This document shows, one piece after another, positions 43,160 through 54,125 of a DNA stretch of 64,000 nt. Where the stretch lies: NCBI GenBank assembly GCA_916048095.2, contig OU696575.1, forward strand, positions 4,745,501 through 4,809,500, in the 5' to 3' direction. The stretch comes from Sacculina carcini (taxonomy: Eukaryota > Arthropoda > Thecostraca > Sacculinidae). Below the pieces are notes generated by a model. It saw nothing but the letters and a program-made list of their open reading frames with translations, was not told the DNA's origin and did not search any database. Positions within the stretch are counted from its first letter, which is position 1. Each line of letters opens with the position of its first letter. Both the position numbers and the translations under genes were made by a program.

Positions 43160-43855
43160 CAGGCACTCGGTCTATCAATTTTGAATTCTTCTCCTACTCA
43201 CATATCTGGTCACTCTCTTGACCTATTTCTCTCTCCCGCTCCCGCTATCTCCTCAGACCGTCCTCCTCCTGATGTTTTCACATTGCCTTCTGATCCAAAT
43301 ATTTCTGACCATTGCCTCTTGATTTCTTCACTTCCTTTCTCCCGTGCTGCTTGTCCTCCACCATTCTCATATCGCAATTACAAACAGTTTGATCCTGCTA
43401 AATTTACTTCACTTTTATCTTCCTTACTTCCTCTCGACCGCTTCTACTGGCTCCCTCTCCGCGATATTCTTCCAGCCATTTCAGATGTTCTCTCAGGTAT
43501 AAATGATTTTATGTTTCCTTTGGTCACTCGGTCTAAGCCTCTCACTTCTTCTCCCCTTGGTTCTCCTCTCATCTTCATTCTCTTAAACATACTCAGCGGC
43601 GTGCCGAAACTGTCTGGAGTAGAACTCGATCTTCACAGGATTGGGAACTACTTTGCTCTGCCCGGTCGTCTTATGTTTCTGCATTACATATTGCCAAACA
43701 AGATTTTTACAAATCCAAACTTGCTTCCCTTTCTTCTAAATCTCTTTGGTCCTCTCTCAATTCTCTCTGCGGTCTCCGATCTCCTTCTACCTCGTGTGAT
43801 CTTACAGCCTCTCAGTTTGCGTCTTTTTTCTCTGCAAAAATTGATTCTGTTCTAA
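43160..43855 (+). pseudogene. LINE endonuclease C-terminus and linker
   Basis: The frame carries NSSPTHISGHSLDLFLSP and PNISDHCLLISSLPF. The final SDH is the conserved end of APE-type endonucleases, which nick the target DNA. One or more frameshifts around 43590 separate it from the RT frame that starts at about 43954. Confidence 0.7.
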
Positions 43856-43953
43856 AGAATATCCCTCCTTTCCGATCCTCCCTCTGTCATACTCGCACTT
43901 CCGAAAATTTTCCGTCATTTTCTTTTGTCTCTCTTCCTGACATTCTCCACCTT

Positions 43954-45468
43954 TTGTCTTCAATCAAGATGTCCCACTCTCCCTCGGACTCAATTAATTT
44001 TCGAGCTATTTCTGTGTCTCTTCCTTCTCTTGTGCCTTACCTTCTCCACCTTATCAACTCTTCTTTTCTGCATGGTGTTTTCTTGCCAGACAAACATGCT
44101 ATTGTTCGACCCATTATAAAAAAACCTACTCTTGATCCCGCTGCTCTCACCAATTACCGTCCTATATCTCTCCTCAGTCTTCCCTCCAAACTCCTTGAAT
44201 CCGCTATTTCATTGCAACTCTCTCCTTACATCTCTAAATTCCTTGACCCGTGTCAATCTGGTTTCCGCTCTGCTCACTCTACTGAATCTGTACTTATTTC
44301 CTTGTGTAATGATACCCTTTCACACTTCTCCTACCGTCAATCTGTCCTCTTGGTATTACTTGATCTGTCCTCGGCTTTTGATCTTGTTAGTCACCCTATT
44401 ATTATTCGTGATCTTTCCTGTTTGGGTCTATCTTCTTCCGCCCTTTCTCTTCTGAAATCTTACCTCACTGATCGTACTTACTCAGTTGACTTCAATTCCT
44501 CTACCTCTGCTCACTTCCCTCTTCGATCTGGTGTTCCCCAAGGTGCCGTCCTTGGCCCACTATTATTTAATCTTTATATGTCTTCTCTTTGCCCTGTTCT
44601 TCGAAAACATTCCATTACTTTCAAAATCTATGCCGATGACATCCAATTCCTCATTCCTGTCACTCCTGATACTCCCTCCTTTCTCTCTGATATACTTTCT
44701 GAAATTTCCTCATTGGCCGCCTCTCGGCAGTTGTACTTGAATTTTTCTAAGTCTGAGTTCATCGTCCTCCATCCACCTCGTATTTCACCTCCTCTTCTCC
44801 CATTTCCTATCTCAACTGCTGTTCGCAATCTCGGCTCTATCTTTGTCTCTTCGCTCTCCTGCTTTGACAATATCGTTTCTGTCGCCCGCACTTGTCGTCT
44901 TATTCTGCGCTCTCTCTACCCTATACGTCCCTATCTTGATAAAAATTCCGCCATCACTCTTGTTCATACTCTCATTTTCCCCAGGTTAGACTACTGCAAC
45001 TCGCTTTACTTGAGTGCTCCTCGTTCTCATCTCTTAATCCTTCAGCGTGTGATCAACCAATCTTGTCGATTTGTCTTTCATCCTACCTTTTCTCGCCACA
45101 CGTCTCACCTACTTTTTCAACTCCACTGGCTTCCTATCATCCCACGAATTCATTTTCGCCTTTGCTGTCTCATTTACAAGCTTCTGCATGATCCTCACCA
45201 ACCTTCTTATCTTGCTAATCTTTTGTCTCCCACTGACTCACACTCCTCTCGTCGCCCTCTTCCTCTCGCTTGTCCTCGTGCATCTAATGAATCTTCCTGG
45301 TCCTCTAAATCGTTCTTCTTTTACGCCCCTCGCTTGTATAATTCTCGTCCCTCTCATATCACCCGCGCCTCTTCATTTCGGTCATTCCGCCATCGGCTTC
45401 GCCTGTACCTTTTTGACATTTCATTTGATCCCGTCTCTCACTCTCTCTCTCCTTTCGCCTCTCTGTGA
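43954..45468 (+). CDS. LINE reverse transcriptase (partial ORF2)
   Basis: A 504-residue open frame. In order it has NYRPISLLSLPSKLLESAI, LLDLSSAFDLVSH (first Asp), RSGVPQGAVLGPLLFNLY, and IYADDIQFLIPVTP (YADD). The thumb (LDYCNSLYLSAP) and the C-terminal wording RLYNSRPSHITRASSFRSFR follow. It is the most complete LINE RT in the window. The upstream endonuclease is frameshifted, so the element itself is not functional. Confidence 0.82.
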   Translation: MSSIKMSHSPSDSINFRAISVSLPSLVPYLLHLINSSFLHGVFLPDKHAIVRPIIKKPTLDPAALTNYRPISLLSLPSKLLESAISLQLSPYISKFLDPCQSGFRSAHSTESVLISLCNDTLSHFSYRQSVLLVLLDLSSAFDLVSHPIIIRDLSCLGLSSSALSLLKSYLTDRTYSVDFNSSTSAHFPLRSGVPQGAVLGPLLFNLYMSSLCPVLRKHSITFKIYADDIQFLIPVTPDTPSFLSDILSEISSLAASRQLYLNFSKSEFIVLHPPRISPPLLPFPISTAVRNLGSIFVSSLSCFDNIVSVARTCRLILRSLYPIRPYLDKNSAITLVHTLIFPRLDYCNSLYLSAPRSHLLILQRVINQSCRFVFHPTFSRHTSHLLFQLHWLPIIPRIHFRLCCLIYKLLHDPHQPSYLANLLSPTDSHSSRRPLPLACPRASNESSWSSKSFFFYAPRLYNSRPSHITRASSFRSFRHRLRLYLFDISFDPVSHSLSPFASL

Positions 45469-47896
45469 TATTGTTTGAACTATTTCTCCGTTTCATGATT
45501 GTTTCAATTCTCGTTGTCTTATTTTTCCCTGTCTTGAGCACAGTTACTGCTTCCTTTCCTTCCTTGCTGCTTTATTTATTCTATTGTGAATGTTCTCTGT
45601 AATAATTCTCTGTCGATTTTATTGTTCGAACATACCACTCGATTTTTTGGAACTGTGCCCTTTGTGCTTGTGCTTGCTATTTACCAATTTTGGTTGTTTT
45701 GTGACTTCTCTTTCTTTTACTTGCTCATTTCTCCCATATTCTTTACAATTGTCGTTTTATCTCAATTGATGTTTTCCCTTTTTCGCGCTTGTGTTTTACC
45801 GGCGCTATAGCAAATACACGTTGTTGTTGTTGTTAAAGTATTGCGCCCATTTAAATGGGCTCCATGGAGCTCTGCAAAATTCTTATGTATAAGTAATGTG
45901 CAGGGATAATTTTTGCTTCAATATAAGAGTGTATTTAGAATATTTACAAATGCATTCATGGATAATGTTGCAGGAATCCAAAATATGTTGTAGATGCGGT
46001 GAAATATTTGTTTGAATTGTCTGAAAAAGAATACGTTTCATGTGTGGAAGTTGTATTGGAACCCCCAAACGATGGGGAAGAATCAGACGTCGACGACTTG
46101 AGTGAGGATGTGGTCGTTGTTGATCAAAATAACACGACTACTGGGAGCAAGGATTATCGCCCAGTCACCTCATGTGAAATTTTCAAACCGCATCAGTCGA
46201 GAAGAACCCTCCTCCTCATGTACGACACCAATTTTTGACATACATGAACAGACTGTCTCTGAGAGTGTAACGGACGATCCGCCAAAAAGCAAAAAGAGGA
46301 AGTGCTCAAAAATGCATTATGAATGGGTCAGAAGAAATTTCACCGCCTGTAGTAAAGACGAATCAAGCTTGAAATATGCACATACACCAAATATTGTGGC
46401 AAAATGGATTGACGAAGGGAAGTCACCAATTGGCATTTTCAAGTTTTTTTGGGATGAAGATTTGATGCAAGTTCTGGAATGTGAAACAAATCGGTATCAT
46501 CAGGTGAAGTTCGGCAAAGAGTCGAATATGACTATCCAAGAGCTATACCAAGTACTTGGCATATTCCTTCTGTCTGGTTACAGCCCGGTCCCGAACCGAC
46601 GGCTACACTCGGCCAAACAAGCCGACACAAGAAATACAGCGGTGACGCAATGTGGAATGACAATGAATCGTTTCGAGGAAATCGTAAAATGCCTACATTT
46701 TGTTGGCAACACGAAAAACCCCGTCAGCGACAACATTTATAAGGTTCGAAGTCTTCTTGAACATTTCAATAAGCTGCTCTCCATGTGGCTCAATCCCTAC
46801 CAATGACATTGGTCATTGACGAAGCCATGAAACCATACTATGGACAGCACAGCATGAAGCAGTTCATCAGAGGAAAGCCAATCAGATTTGGGTACAAATT
46901 CTGGTGTCTGTGTTCTTGTGAATGACTCTGTTCTTGTGAAGTTCTTATGAATTTCAGCCTATACGAAGGAGAAAACTCAGGATTTGAAGAAGGCATGGTG
47001 GTCGGTGAAACTGTTGTACATCAACTAGCGAAAGGGATTGTGCCCGAGGGAAGTAGTGGATTCATCGATAATTTCTTCACTACGCTGCCTCTTCTCGAGT
47101 CGTTTCAGAAAAATAGCATCGGGCTAACAGGCACCATTAGGAAGGACAGAACCAAGAATGTTCCCGTTTGTGGAGAAAAGAAATCGCGATGCCGAAACAT
47201 TTGAAGACGGTGATAAATAATCGTTACTGGGTGGATACCGTACACAAAAATGAACAATGTTACACAATTAGATTTCCTGATAGAAATTGTCAATTGCTTG
47301 CTGAAACCATGCGAAAAAGCACGTAGGTTTGTACCCCTTTCGTTATCCGATTGTGCGCGTTATGACAGAGCGGACCATTATGTTGTAAAGGGTGAGACAC
47401 AACGACGGTGCGATGTTTGCGGGAAAATGTCAAGCCCAAATGCTCAAAATCTGATGTGGCGGTGCATATTCAGTGCTTTGCGCAATATCACACAATAAGA
47501 TATTCATATTTTTCATTTTACTATATTTTTGCGTCACCTGCGAAACCTTGATTATATATCATGCATTTTTTGAATTTCATTGTCATTATTTTTGCAAAAA
47601 TATTGCATTCCTGTTTCAATTTTGCATTCAAAAAAATTGCTTTATTGAGTCCAAAATGATATTTGTGCAGTTCTACTAATTTACGGCAAGCACAGGCCAA
47701 AATTATAACATCTCTAAAACAGGAAATGTCAAGGCCTGCACGGAGCCCATTTAAATGGGCGGTCCATTTTTCTCATTTGAAAAGGAAAAATTTCTGGAAA
47801 ACGTGATATTATTCGGTTTTGAGACAAAATCGATAAATGCTGAAAAAATCAACTAATTCGGGCAAGCGGAAATGGTTGTAAGTTCTCGAGGGTTAA

Positions 47897-48235
47897 TAGT
47901 ACACTCACATGTCCTACTCTCTCACACACCAAACACAACGTAATCCGTTCACTACGCCTATAACCACCGGGAAACGCAACACACTACCATACGCCCACGC
48001 AAGCATTGTCTCCCTTCCATCCCAAGTCACCGGCTCGCCCCAATACCGCTGCAACAAATTCGCGACAACAGATTGTGCAAACACACACACACGCATACAC
48101 ACACTTGCACGCACACAAGTTCATAATCAAACACCGCGCAGAACTGAAGATCAGCAAATACTAAACACATACACAAGCACACACGCACATAACAAATATA
48201 TAGTGATATAATGAGCGAATTTTCACTAGCTTTTC
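47897..48235 (-). repeat. AC-rich sequence resembling the LTR at the right edge
   Basis: The segment 48120-48170 (TAATCAAACACCGCGCAGAA, then GATCAGCAAATAC) matches 63290-63325 (TAATCAAACACTGCGCAGAA, then GGTCAGCAAATAC). It also has a similar AC-rich context. It is probably a solo or partial LTR of that Gypsy family. The boundaries are not resolved. Confidence 0.45.
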
Positions 48236-48654
48236 AGTCGCTGAATAACTCAAACTGGCTGGCTGAGTTTGAAGTATCCGGTCCAGAAAAGCACGCCAAT
48301 GTGTCATGTGAAGGGCACTGCAGCACTCACTAGAATATCGAAGCCGTACAGTGCAAAACAGTTGGAGATGTTTCTCGTGCAGTGTTGCTGACTGAGCAGT
48401 GTCAGCACGACAATCACGCCGATGCGTTGCCATAACAACCAGTCGTCAATGTTATTGCTGCGGAAATACGCCCTCAGTTGTGTCAGACTCCATTTATTAC
48501 CTGTCGTTGACCGATACCAAACAAAATGTCGAAATTGTAATGTGCAATTCACTACAGCTACTAAATTCTACCGTTCAATTACACATTCAACGGCAATATT
48601 AACAATGCACGTGTTATGGAAAAAGGAGTCAGGGACGAAACTCAAATGAGAAAG
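48236..48654. other. Unassigned; small cysteine-containing frame
   Basis: The frame 48422-48649 encodes YQTKCRNCNVQFTTATKFYR, with a C-x2-C pair and later His residues. It could be a remnant of a zinc finger from a DNA transposon, but I do not recognise a family. Confidence 0.25.
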
Positions 48655-49108
48655 TACCGTAGTCTGTGTTGTTGTTACTTATTGAATCATATTTACTTGT
48701 GTTTTTGTTCCTTATTGAATCATATCTTTATTTATTGTTGGATGTTTCTTAGAGAACCATATTTATTGTTCTTGATTGTTATTTATTACTTCTTTATTAA
48801 TATTTATTCTTATTTATTGATGTTTGTTATTTACTGAATCACATATTTATTGTTGATTGATATTATTTATTGAGGAACGTGGGCGGAGTGACATTATGGA
48901 GTGTTATCGGATGATGGTTTATTATTTATTGTTATTTATTTATTATTTTCTTTCCAACTCTCTTTCTATACTTTTTTACTTTCGAACTCTCTTTCTTTTT
49001 TAATCTTTTGGGCGCTTCCGGTACATGGGGCCACCTTAGGGTGGTAATAGTGCTTGCACTCTTCTCATGCTACTGGATTTGCCTGTAATTCATAATAATA
49101 ATAATTTG
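48655..49108 (+). mobile_element. 3' UTR copy of the minisatellite LINE
   Basis: This plus-strand piece corresponds to the 3' UTR of the minus-strand LINE at 18022-20045. It has a few TTATTGAATCATAT units, the AT-rich middle and the terminal block with GGGCGCTTCCGGTACATGG, ending in an (ATA)n tail (49089-49105). It is truncated before any coding sequence. Confidence 0.7.
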
Positions 49109-49544
49109 AAAAGGAACAGTAAGAAAAATAGATAGCAGGTAAATTTTGACTGGTAAAATGGAGCAAATATTTACAGAAACGAAGTGAATAAGGAAAGCGA
49201 TGGCGCAATATGTTGAGTAAGGATGTTGTAGAGACAAACACCATGAAAACCAATGAACTTCCAGACTGTGGTTGAAAGAAAAATCACATAAATTGGGAAC
49301 GTATAATTCTAGGTTAAAACACAAGTGAAATTAATGCCACAACACCACACCAGTTCAATTCTCCATCACCTCCGCTCGCCACACCAAACACCACCAGCAA
49401 CACAACAACCCCGCGATACATGCACATTATCACTGCCATCCTTCCCCAACCAAACTTCCGGCTGCTTCAGTGCCGCCGCATCGAACTCGCCTCAGCATAT
49501 TGTACAAATACACACACGCAGTCTCACACATACGCACACACACA

Positions 49545-49985
49545 CCTCAAAGACAAACTCCTCCAGAAATACCTCAATTACTCTCCGGGAAAATCTTTGT
49601 TTTTACATCCAGCCAATGAAGATGAAATTGGAAAAATTATCAATACTTTAAATACTGAAACACCAGGTTATGATGAAATCCCTCCAACATTTATTAAAAG
49701 TACAAGTCAACATATCAAAACGCCATTAACACATATTATTAACTTATGTCTCGCGAAAGGATACATTCCTGATCAATTCAAATTAGCGAAGGTATTACCA
49801 ATCTTTAAATCGGGAGACAGAAATGAAGTGAATAACTATAGCCCTATATCAGTACTACCGGCGTTTAGTAAAATATTTGAAAAAGTTATATTTTCTCGTC
49901 TGATATCTTTTGACGCAGCATCAACTTGGGCTTAGGAGATTGCACTCCACTGAATCAGCTATTCTCGAGTTTGCAGAAAATGTTG
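49545..49985 (+). pseudogene. LINE reverse transcriptase N-terminal segment
   Basis: The frame encodes NEDEIGKIINTLNTETPGYD, then LAKVLPIFKSGDRNEVNNY and SPISVLPAFSKIFEKVIFSR, the first motifs of a jockey/CR1-type RT. It is lost at 49935 and continues in another frame with HQLGLRRLHSTESAILEF. It ends abruptly near 49985, before the catalytic YADD. Both the endonuclease and the rest of the RT are missing. Confidence 0.72.
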
Positions 49986-50049
49986 TGGTGATGTTTACTG
50001 TTGTTGTTGTTGTTTCTTTAGGCGCTTCAATAATTACGTTCGTACTATA

Positions 50050-50290
50050 CGTTCGCGCGTGTTTGTTGGTGAAGGCGTTTTATTGGGCCATGTTGCGTTG
50101 TGATTGTGTTGAGTTGTGATATCTTGCTTTGTTGCTAGAATTTAAGTACACGCGCTGCTGGTATATACGCTCTATACGCTGACATTGATATATTGGCTGA
50201 TAGAGTTCCTCATAAAGTAAACACATACGGTACATATCTGCATTGTAATTGTAGTATATACCATAACACATAATTGTATAGTACATAGTA
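50050..50290 (-). repeat. Third copy of the inverted-repeat arm
   Basis: It matches the right arm at about 35967-36195 (landmarks TTTATTGGGCCATGTTG, TTGCTAGAATTTAAGTACAC, GTACATATCTGCATTGTAA) but lacks the 21-bp minisatellite. The repeat family is therefore dispersed. Confidence 0.7.
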
Positions 50291-50571
50291 AGTAGTATGT
50301 AGAGTATGCATACGTATAGGAATTACTTTACGCCACCTACTTTCGTGTCGTGCTTCACAATTGTAACAATGTGCTTTGTCGAGGGTTTGGGACACGGAGT
50401 TTTGTGTTGGTGTTAGGGTTTTGGGCTTGGCGTCGTTTTTGTTGTGGTGGCATAATACATTGGGTGCTGTTCGTTCAGCAGGCTTGCCATTTTACCACCG
50501 ACCCTACAAATTGGCGACGAGTTTTTCCACGTGTTTTTTTCTATTGTTATTCGTATTTTGAAGTATTCGCT

Positions 50572-51470
50572 ATGAAAGGGGTATGCGCTCCGCATCCGTT
50601 TTTGCAAAATCCTGGTACACCCCAAGCTCCATGATCTAGCTCCATGCTCTTCGATTTCGAAAACTATCTCCTAGCTATCGGAGGTGAAAGTTTCAGCGAC
50701 GACCGACTTAAAGCGATGCTCATTCACTGTATTGGCAGCGAGGCACGGCGAGCATATTTCAGTCTGCCACCGGAGATGAAGCGTGAAAGCGTGAAAGCGT
50801 GAGAGCAATTACGACCAAGCCAAGAGGGTTATCGGTGCGAACTACTCTCCCAAGATTAACGTGATCGTGGAACGCTTCACCTTCCGGCAGCGCAGACAGC
50901 TCGAGACAGAGTCGACAAACGAATACGTGTCGGTTCTTCGGGGGCTGGCGGCGAAGTGCAACTTCGGCGAGTTAACTGAAGAACTAATCAGAGATCAGGT
51001 CGTCAAACACACATGCCATCCACGTTTGCACGAGAAATTTCTTCAAGATTCGGGCTTAACACTGAATTCTTTTCTCGCCGTCGCCACAGCTTACGAACTG
51101 TCACTCCACTGATCAGCACAAATGCGGGCGACGACCGAAGACGATGTTTCATTACAGGCCACTACAAACAAGGTTGACGTCAACAGTAAGCCGAATGCCT
51201 GTCACGTGCCTGCGCGCGCGCCAACACCCTGCACTCACTGTGGACGACGCCACAGCGCACCGAGACAACAGCATTGCCCGGCAAGAAACTCGACGTGCAG
51301 CAAATGTGGTTGCAAGGGCCACTGGGCAAGCGTATGCCAGTCATCGGCGCCCAACCGGGGGGGGGGGGGGGAAGAAGGGCAAACGCAAGACGGTCTGGTC
51401 CGGTCAAAGGCGTCACGATCCTTTCCTGCAACACTGACCGGGCAAAGCGACTCTCGTGTGATGCCAGAGT
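50572..51470 (+). pseudogene. gag: Gag of Gypsy element 4
   Basis: Wording runs through three frames: ENYLLAIGGESFSDDRLKAM, then FTFRQRRQLETESTNEYVSV, then two cysteine motifs (CTHCGRRHSAPRQQHC and CSKCGCKGHWASVC). It aligns with the gag of the array elements (FRQRRQTPHETTAEYVAAL). A run of 15 G (51357-51371) follows the zinc knuckle. Confidence 0.7.
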
Positions 51471-53920
51471 GACCTTGCACTCAGGTCGTTCCGCCGACGT
51501 GGAGCTCCAAATATATACTGAGGCGAGTATATGCGTCATGAGTCTGCCGTTGGCGCGTCATCATTTCAAATGTACGCCGGTACACTCAACCACAACCGAA
51601 CTGTTTGGCGTCGGACACAGACCGCTCTCGGTGGTCGGAATTTTGCCCACGGAGGTATCTGTTGGCTCTCACACGGCGTCCGTTGATTTTTACATCGTGG
51701 ACACAGATGCGCCGGAGGCACTGTTGGGACTGGATGTACTGTCCAAGCTGGACCTAGCCATTGATCCAGATCGCGGATTGATCTCCACGGTTTCCACACC
51801 GGAAACGTCGACGGAAGCAGAGCTGACGGCGATCGTCGGCTACCGTCATCGGATCCGCCTCAAACCGTCGGCTGAACCAACGCGAATTCCCCTGCGCAGA
51901 TTGCCACTGGCGAAACGCAGCCACGTGTCAGTGGAGCTGAAGAAACTGCTGGCACAGGGCGTCATCAAGCGCGTAGATTCTTCACCGTGGGTGAGTCCCA
52001 TTGTAGTCGCTCGTAAACGCTCTGGTGCGATTCTACTCTGTGTGGACCTCAGAGGACCGAATAGCCAGATTGTCGACAAGGTGCACCCTCTGCCGACTTT
52101 GGAGGAGTTCCAGTCACAGTTGAACGGGAAAGTATTCTCTCACCTCGATGTGCGCTGCGCGTATCATCAAATGGAACTGGACCCTCAATCCATGAACATC
52201 ACGGCGTTTATAACACACGAAGAACTTTTCCAGTTCCGTCGAGTCACATTTGGGCTCGCGTCCGCTGGAACCGCTTTTCAGCGACTTCTGGATTGCCTGT
52301 TGGAGGGTATCCCCGGCTGTTGTCACTATCTAGACGACATTGTCATTTTTGGGCCGAATTGACAAATACACGACCAGCGTCTCGCACTCGTGAGGAAGCG
52401 GTTGCGACAGGCTAACGTGACGCTTAACACAGATAAGTCGACATAAACCAGAAACAATATCAGGTTTTGTGGTTACATCTTGTCTGAGGAAGGAGTTTTT
52501 CCGTCAGACGACCACATCCGCGCCATTCGCGACGCTCCCACTTCCGAAAACGCCAAGGAACTGCGGAGTTTTCTTGGTCTTTGCGGCTGGGTGGCACAAT
52601 TCGTTCCAGGGTATGCAGAGATAACGCCCCCGCTATTTGAACTGCTGAGAAAGAATGTCGGTTTCAGCTGGGAACAACACCACGCTACTGCGTTCCTGTT
52701 GCTAAAAAACGCATCGAAGCAGCCCAGCCGTTGCAGCCGTTCGACCTAAGCAGGACGACATTCGTCACCACCGACGTCAGCGACAAGTGCGCCGGCGCTG
52801 TTCTGTCGCAGGCCGATGCTCATGGCACAGAGCGCGCCGTAGCTTTCTGGAGCCGCCGGTTCACTGTCAGTGAAGCCAACTACTCAGTGACGGAGCGCGA
52901 GGCTTTGGCGGAAGTGCAGGCGGTCGAAAAACGGCGTAATTTTCTATGGGGCCGGCATTTCACGCTGCGCACCGATCAGTTCGCGCTGAGGTCGGTGCTA
53001 TCTGCACGAATTAGTGGACGCGCTGGTGCTCGAGTGGATCGCTGGCAGGCTCGCTAATACCATTTTCATATACTGTACAGTATGTGCCAGGTGATCGCTT
53101 GCCCGGTGCCGACGCGCTGTCCCGACTGCCGCTCGATTTTGCCCCGGAAGACGAAGCAGCAGCCAACGATGAGGATTACGAGGTCGTCGCGCTGCTGTCC
53201 GAAGGAGAAAGCTGCGTGTCGAGAGAGAACCTACGCGCAGCATCGCTGGAAGACACTCAATTGGCTGCGTTACGGCACTGCATACGCCACGGCTTCCCCA
53301 AGTCTGCAAAAGATTGTGAGCAAGCGATTAAACCTTTCTTTCCACTCAGAAACTATCTTTCGACCGACGGCGAACTGGTGATCAGGGCGGCGTCCCAAGT
53401 GGTCGTGCCAAGCAATCTGCGTAAGCAGTATCTTGACCACGCATATTCGTCACGCGATGGTGTCGTACGCACCAAACAACTCCTGCGCGCCCTCGCTTGG
53501 TGGCCTGGTTTCGACGCTGATGTCGCACAGACAGTTGCTCAATCCGAGCGATGCAGTCGCAGCGACAAGGTCCTCAGCAGCCGCTCCAGAAAGAACCACT
53601 GCAGCCGGTAGAGCTACCGGAACGTCCTAGGATGATGCTGGGAATCGATATCGTCGATCCAATACGATCTGCACCAGCTAGCTGCAGATACGCCGTGACG
53701 CTGGTGGACTATTTCTCGCTGGTGTACGCTGGTCACAAGGAAACGGGGCAATCGAACGGTTCAACAGGACGTTCAAATCCTGGTTGCAGGACCACCATGA
53801 TGGCAACATCGTGGAACGTGTTCGTCGTTTGCTAGCCAGTTAAAGAGCTACACCACACTGCTCCACCGGCTATTCCCCGTCAGTGATGCTGCACGGCAGG
53901 GTAATGCGGTTGAAGCTACC
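51274..53920 (+). pseudogene. pol: Pol of Gypsy element 4, with mutated protease and deleted integrase core
   Basis: In the protease the expected VDTGA is replaced by IYTEA (about 51510), so the catalytic Asp is lost. The RT has CVDLRGPNSQIVDKVHPLP and HYLDDIVIF. A stop at 52360 and a frameshift near 52730 precede RNase H (FVTTDVSDKCAGAVLSQ). The integrase begins with a degraded HHCC site and GIDIVDPI. It then jumps to AIERFNRTFKSWLQ, which means that the segment with the second Asp has been deleted. Confidence 0.75.
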
Positions 53921-54125
53921 TGTGCTTCATCAGGAGGTGTCTCCGAACGAGAGCGATGTTCGACGGCGGGTGGAGAGGCAGCAGCGGCGAAACAAGCGTC
54001 AGTACGGAGACTGGCGGGCAGCAGATGTTTGTGCTGAGGGAAACCGCCCAGCACGTACGTCATCCATTGGCGATACTCATCGTCGGCCAGAGACGCAGCT
54101 CGCACCGCCTCCAGGGTGGTGTCAA

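Larger units (their letters stand above)
43160..45833 (+). mobile_element. CR1/L2-like LINE, best-preserved copy of the family
   Basis: Inserted in the piggyBac intron in the same orientation. It includes the end of the AP endonuclease, the full RT, the C-terminus and a 3' UTR ending GGCGCTATAGCAAATACAC followed by GTT repeats (45821-45833). The 5' end is truncated within the endonuclease. Fragments of the same family lie at 6-250, 8580-9400 and 36578-37835. Confidence 0.82.
42969..47498 (+). pseudogene. piggyBac transposase (two exons, frameshifted)
   Basis: Exon 1 (42969-42982) encodes MAGR and part of a codon, followed by GTATGT. Exon 2 starts at 45974 after TGTTGCAG and continues R-NPKYVVDAVKYLFELSEKE. 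An acidic N-terminal region is followed, after a frameshift near 46190, by the core (ELYQVLGIFLLSGYSPVPNR). After another shift near 46803 comes [13 protein letters not shown] with a catalytic Asp, then FIDNFFTTLPLLESF with the later Asp. The C-terminal cysteine segment (DRADHYVVKGETQRRCDVC) resembles the piggyBac zinc domain. A small duplication near 46915-46940 adds a stop. The enzyme would cut and paste at TTAA, but this copy is dead. Confidence 0.82.
42758..47892 (+). mobile_element. piggyBac-type DNA transposon with a LINE in its intron
   Basis: Ends begin CCCACGAG on the left and CCCTCGAG on the right (complement). Each is flanked by TTAA (42754-42757 and 47893-47896), the piggyBac target and duplication. 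The transposase has a 14-base first exon, an intron of about 3 kb, and a long second exon. A LINE occupies most of the intron. A perfect 16-base palindrome GCCCATTTAAATGGGC occurs near the left end (42774-42789), in the intron just after the LINE (45845-45860) and near the right end (47745-47760). Frameshifts in the second exon make the element inactive. Confidence 0.85.

Noticed and set aside
48399-48649. BED-type or piggyBac zinc finger
   Set aside because: Only one C-x2-C pair fits and the His spacing does not match.
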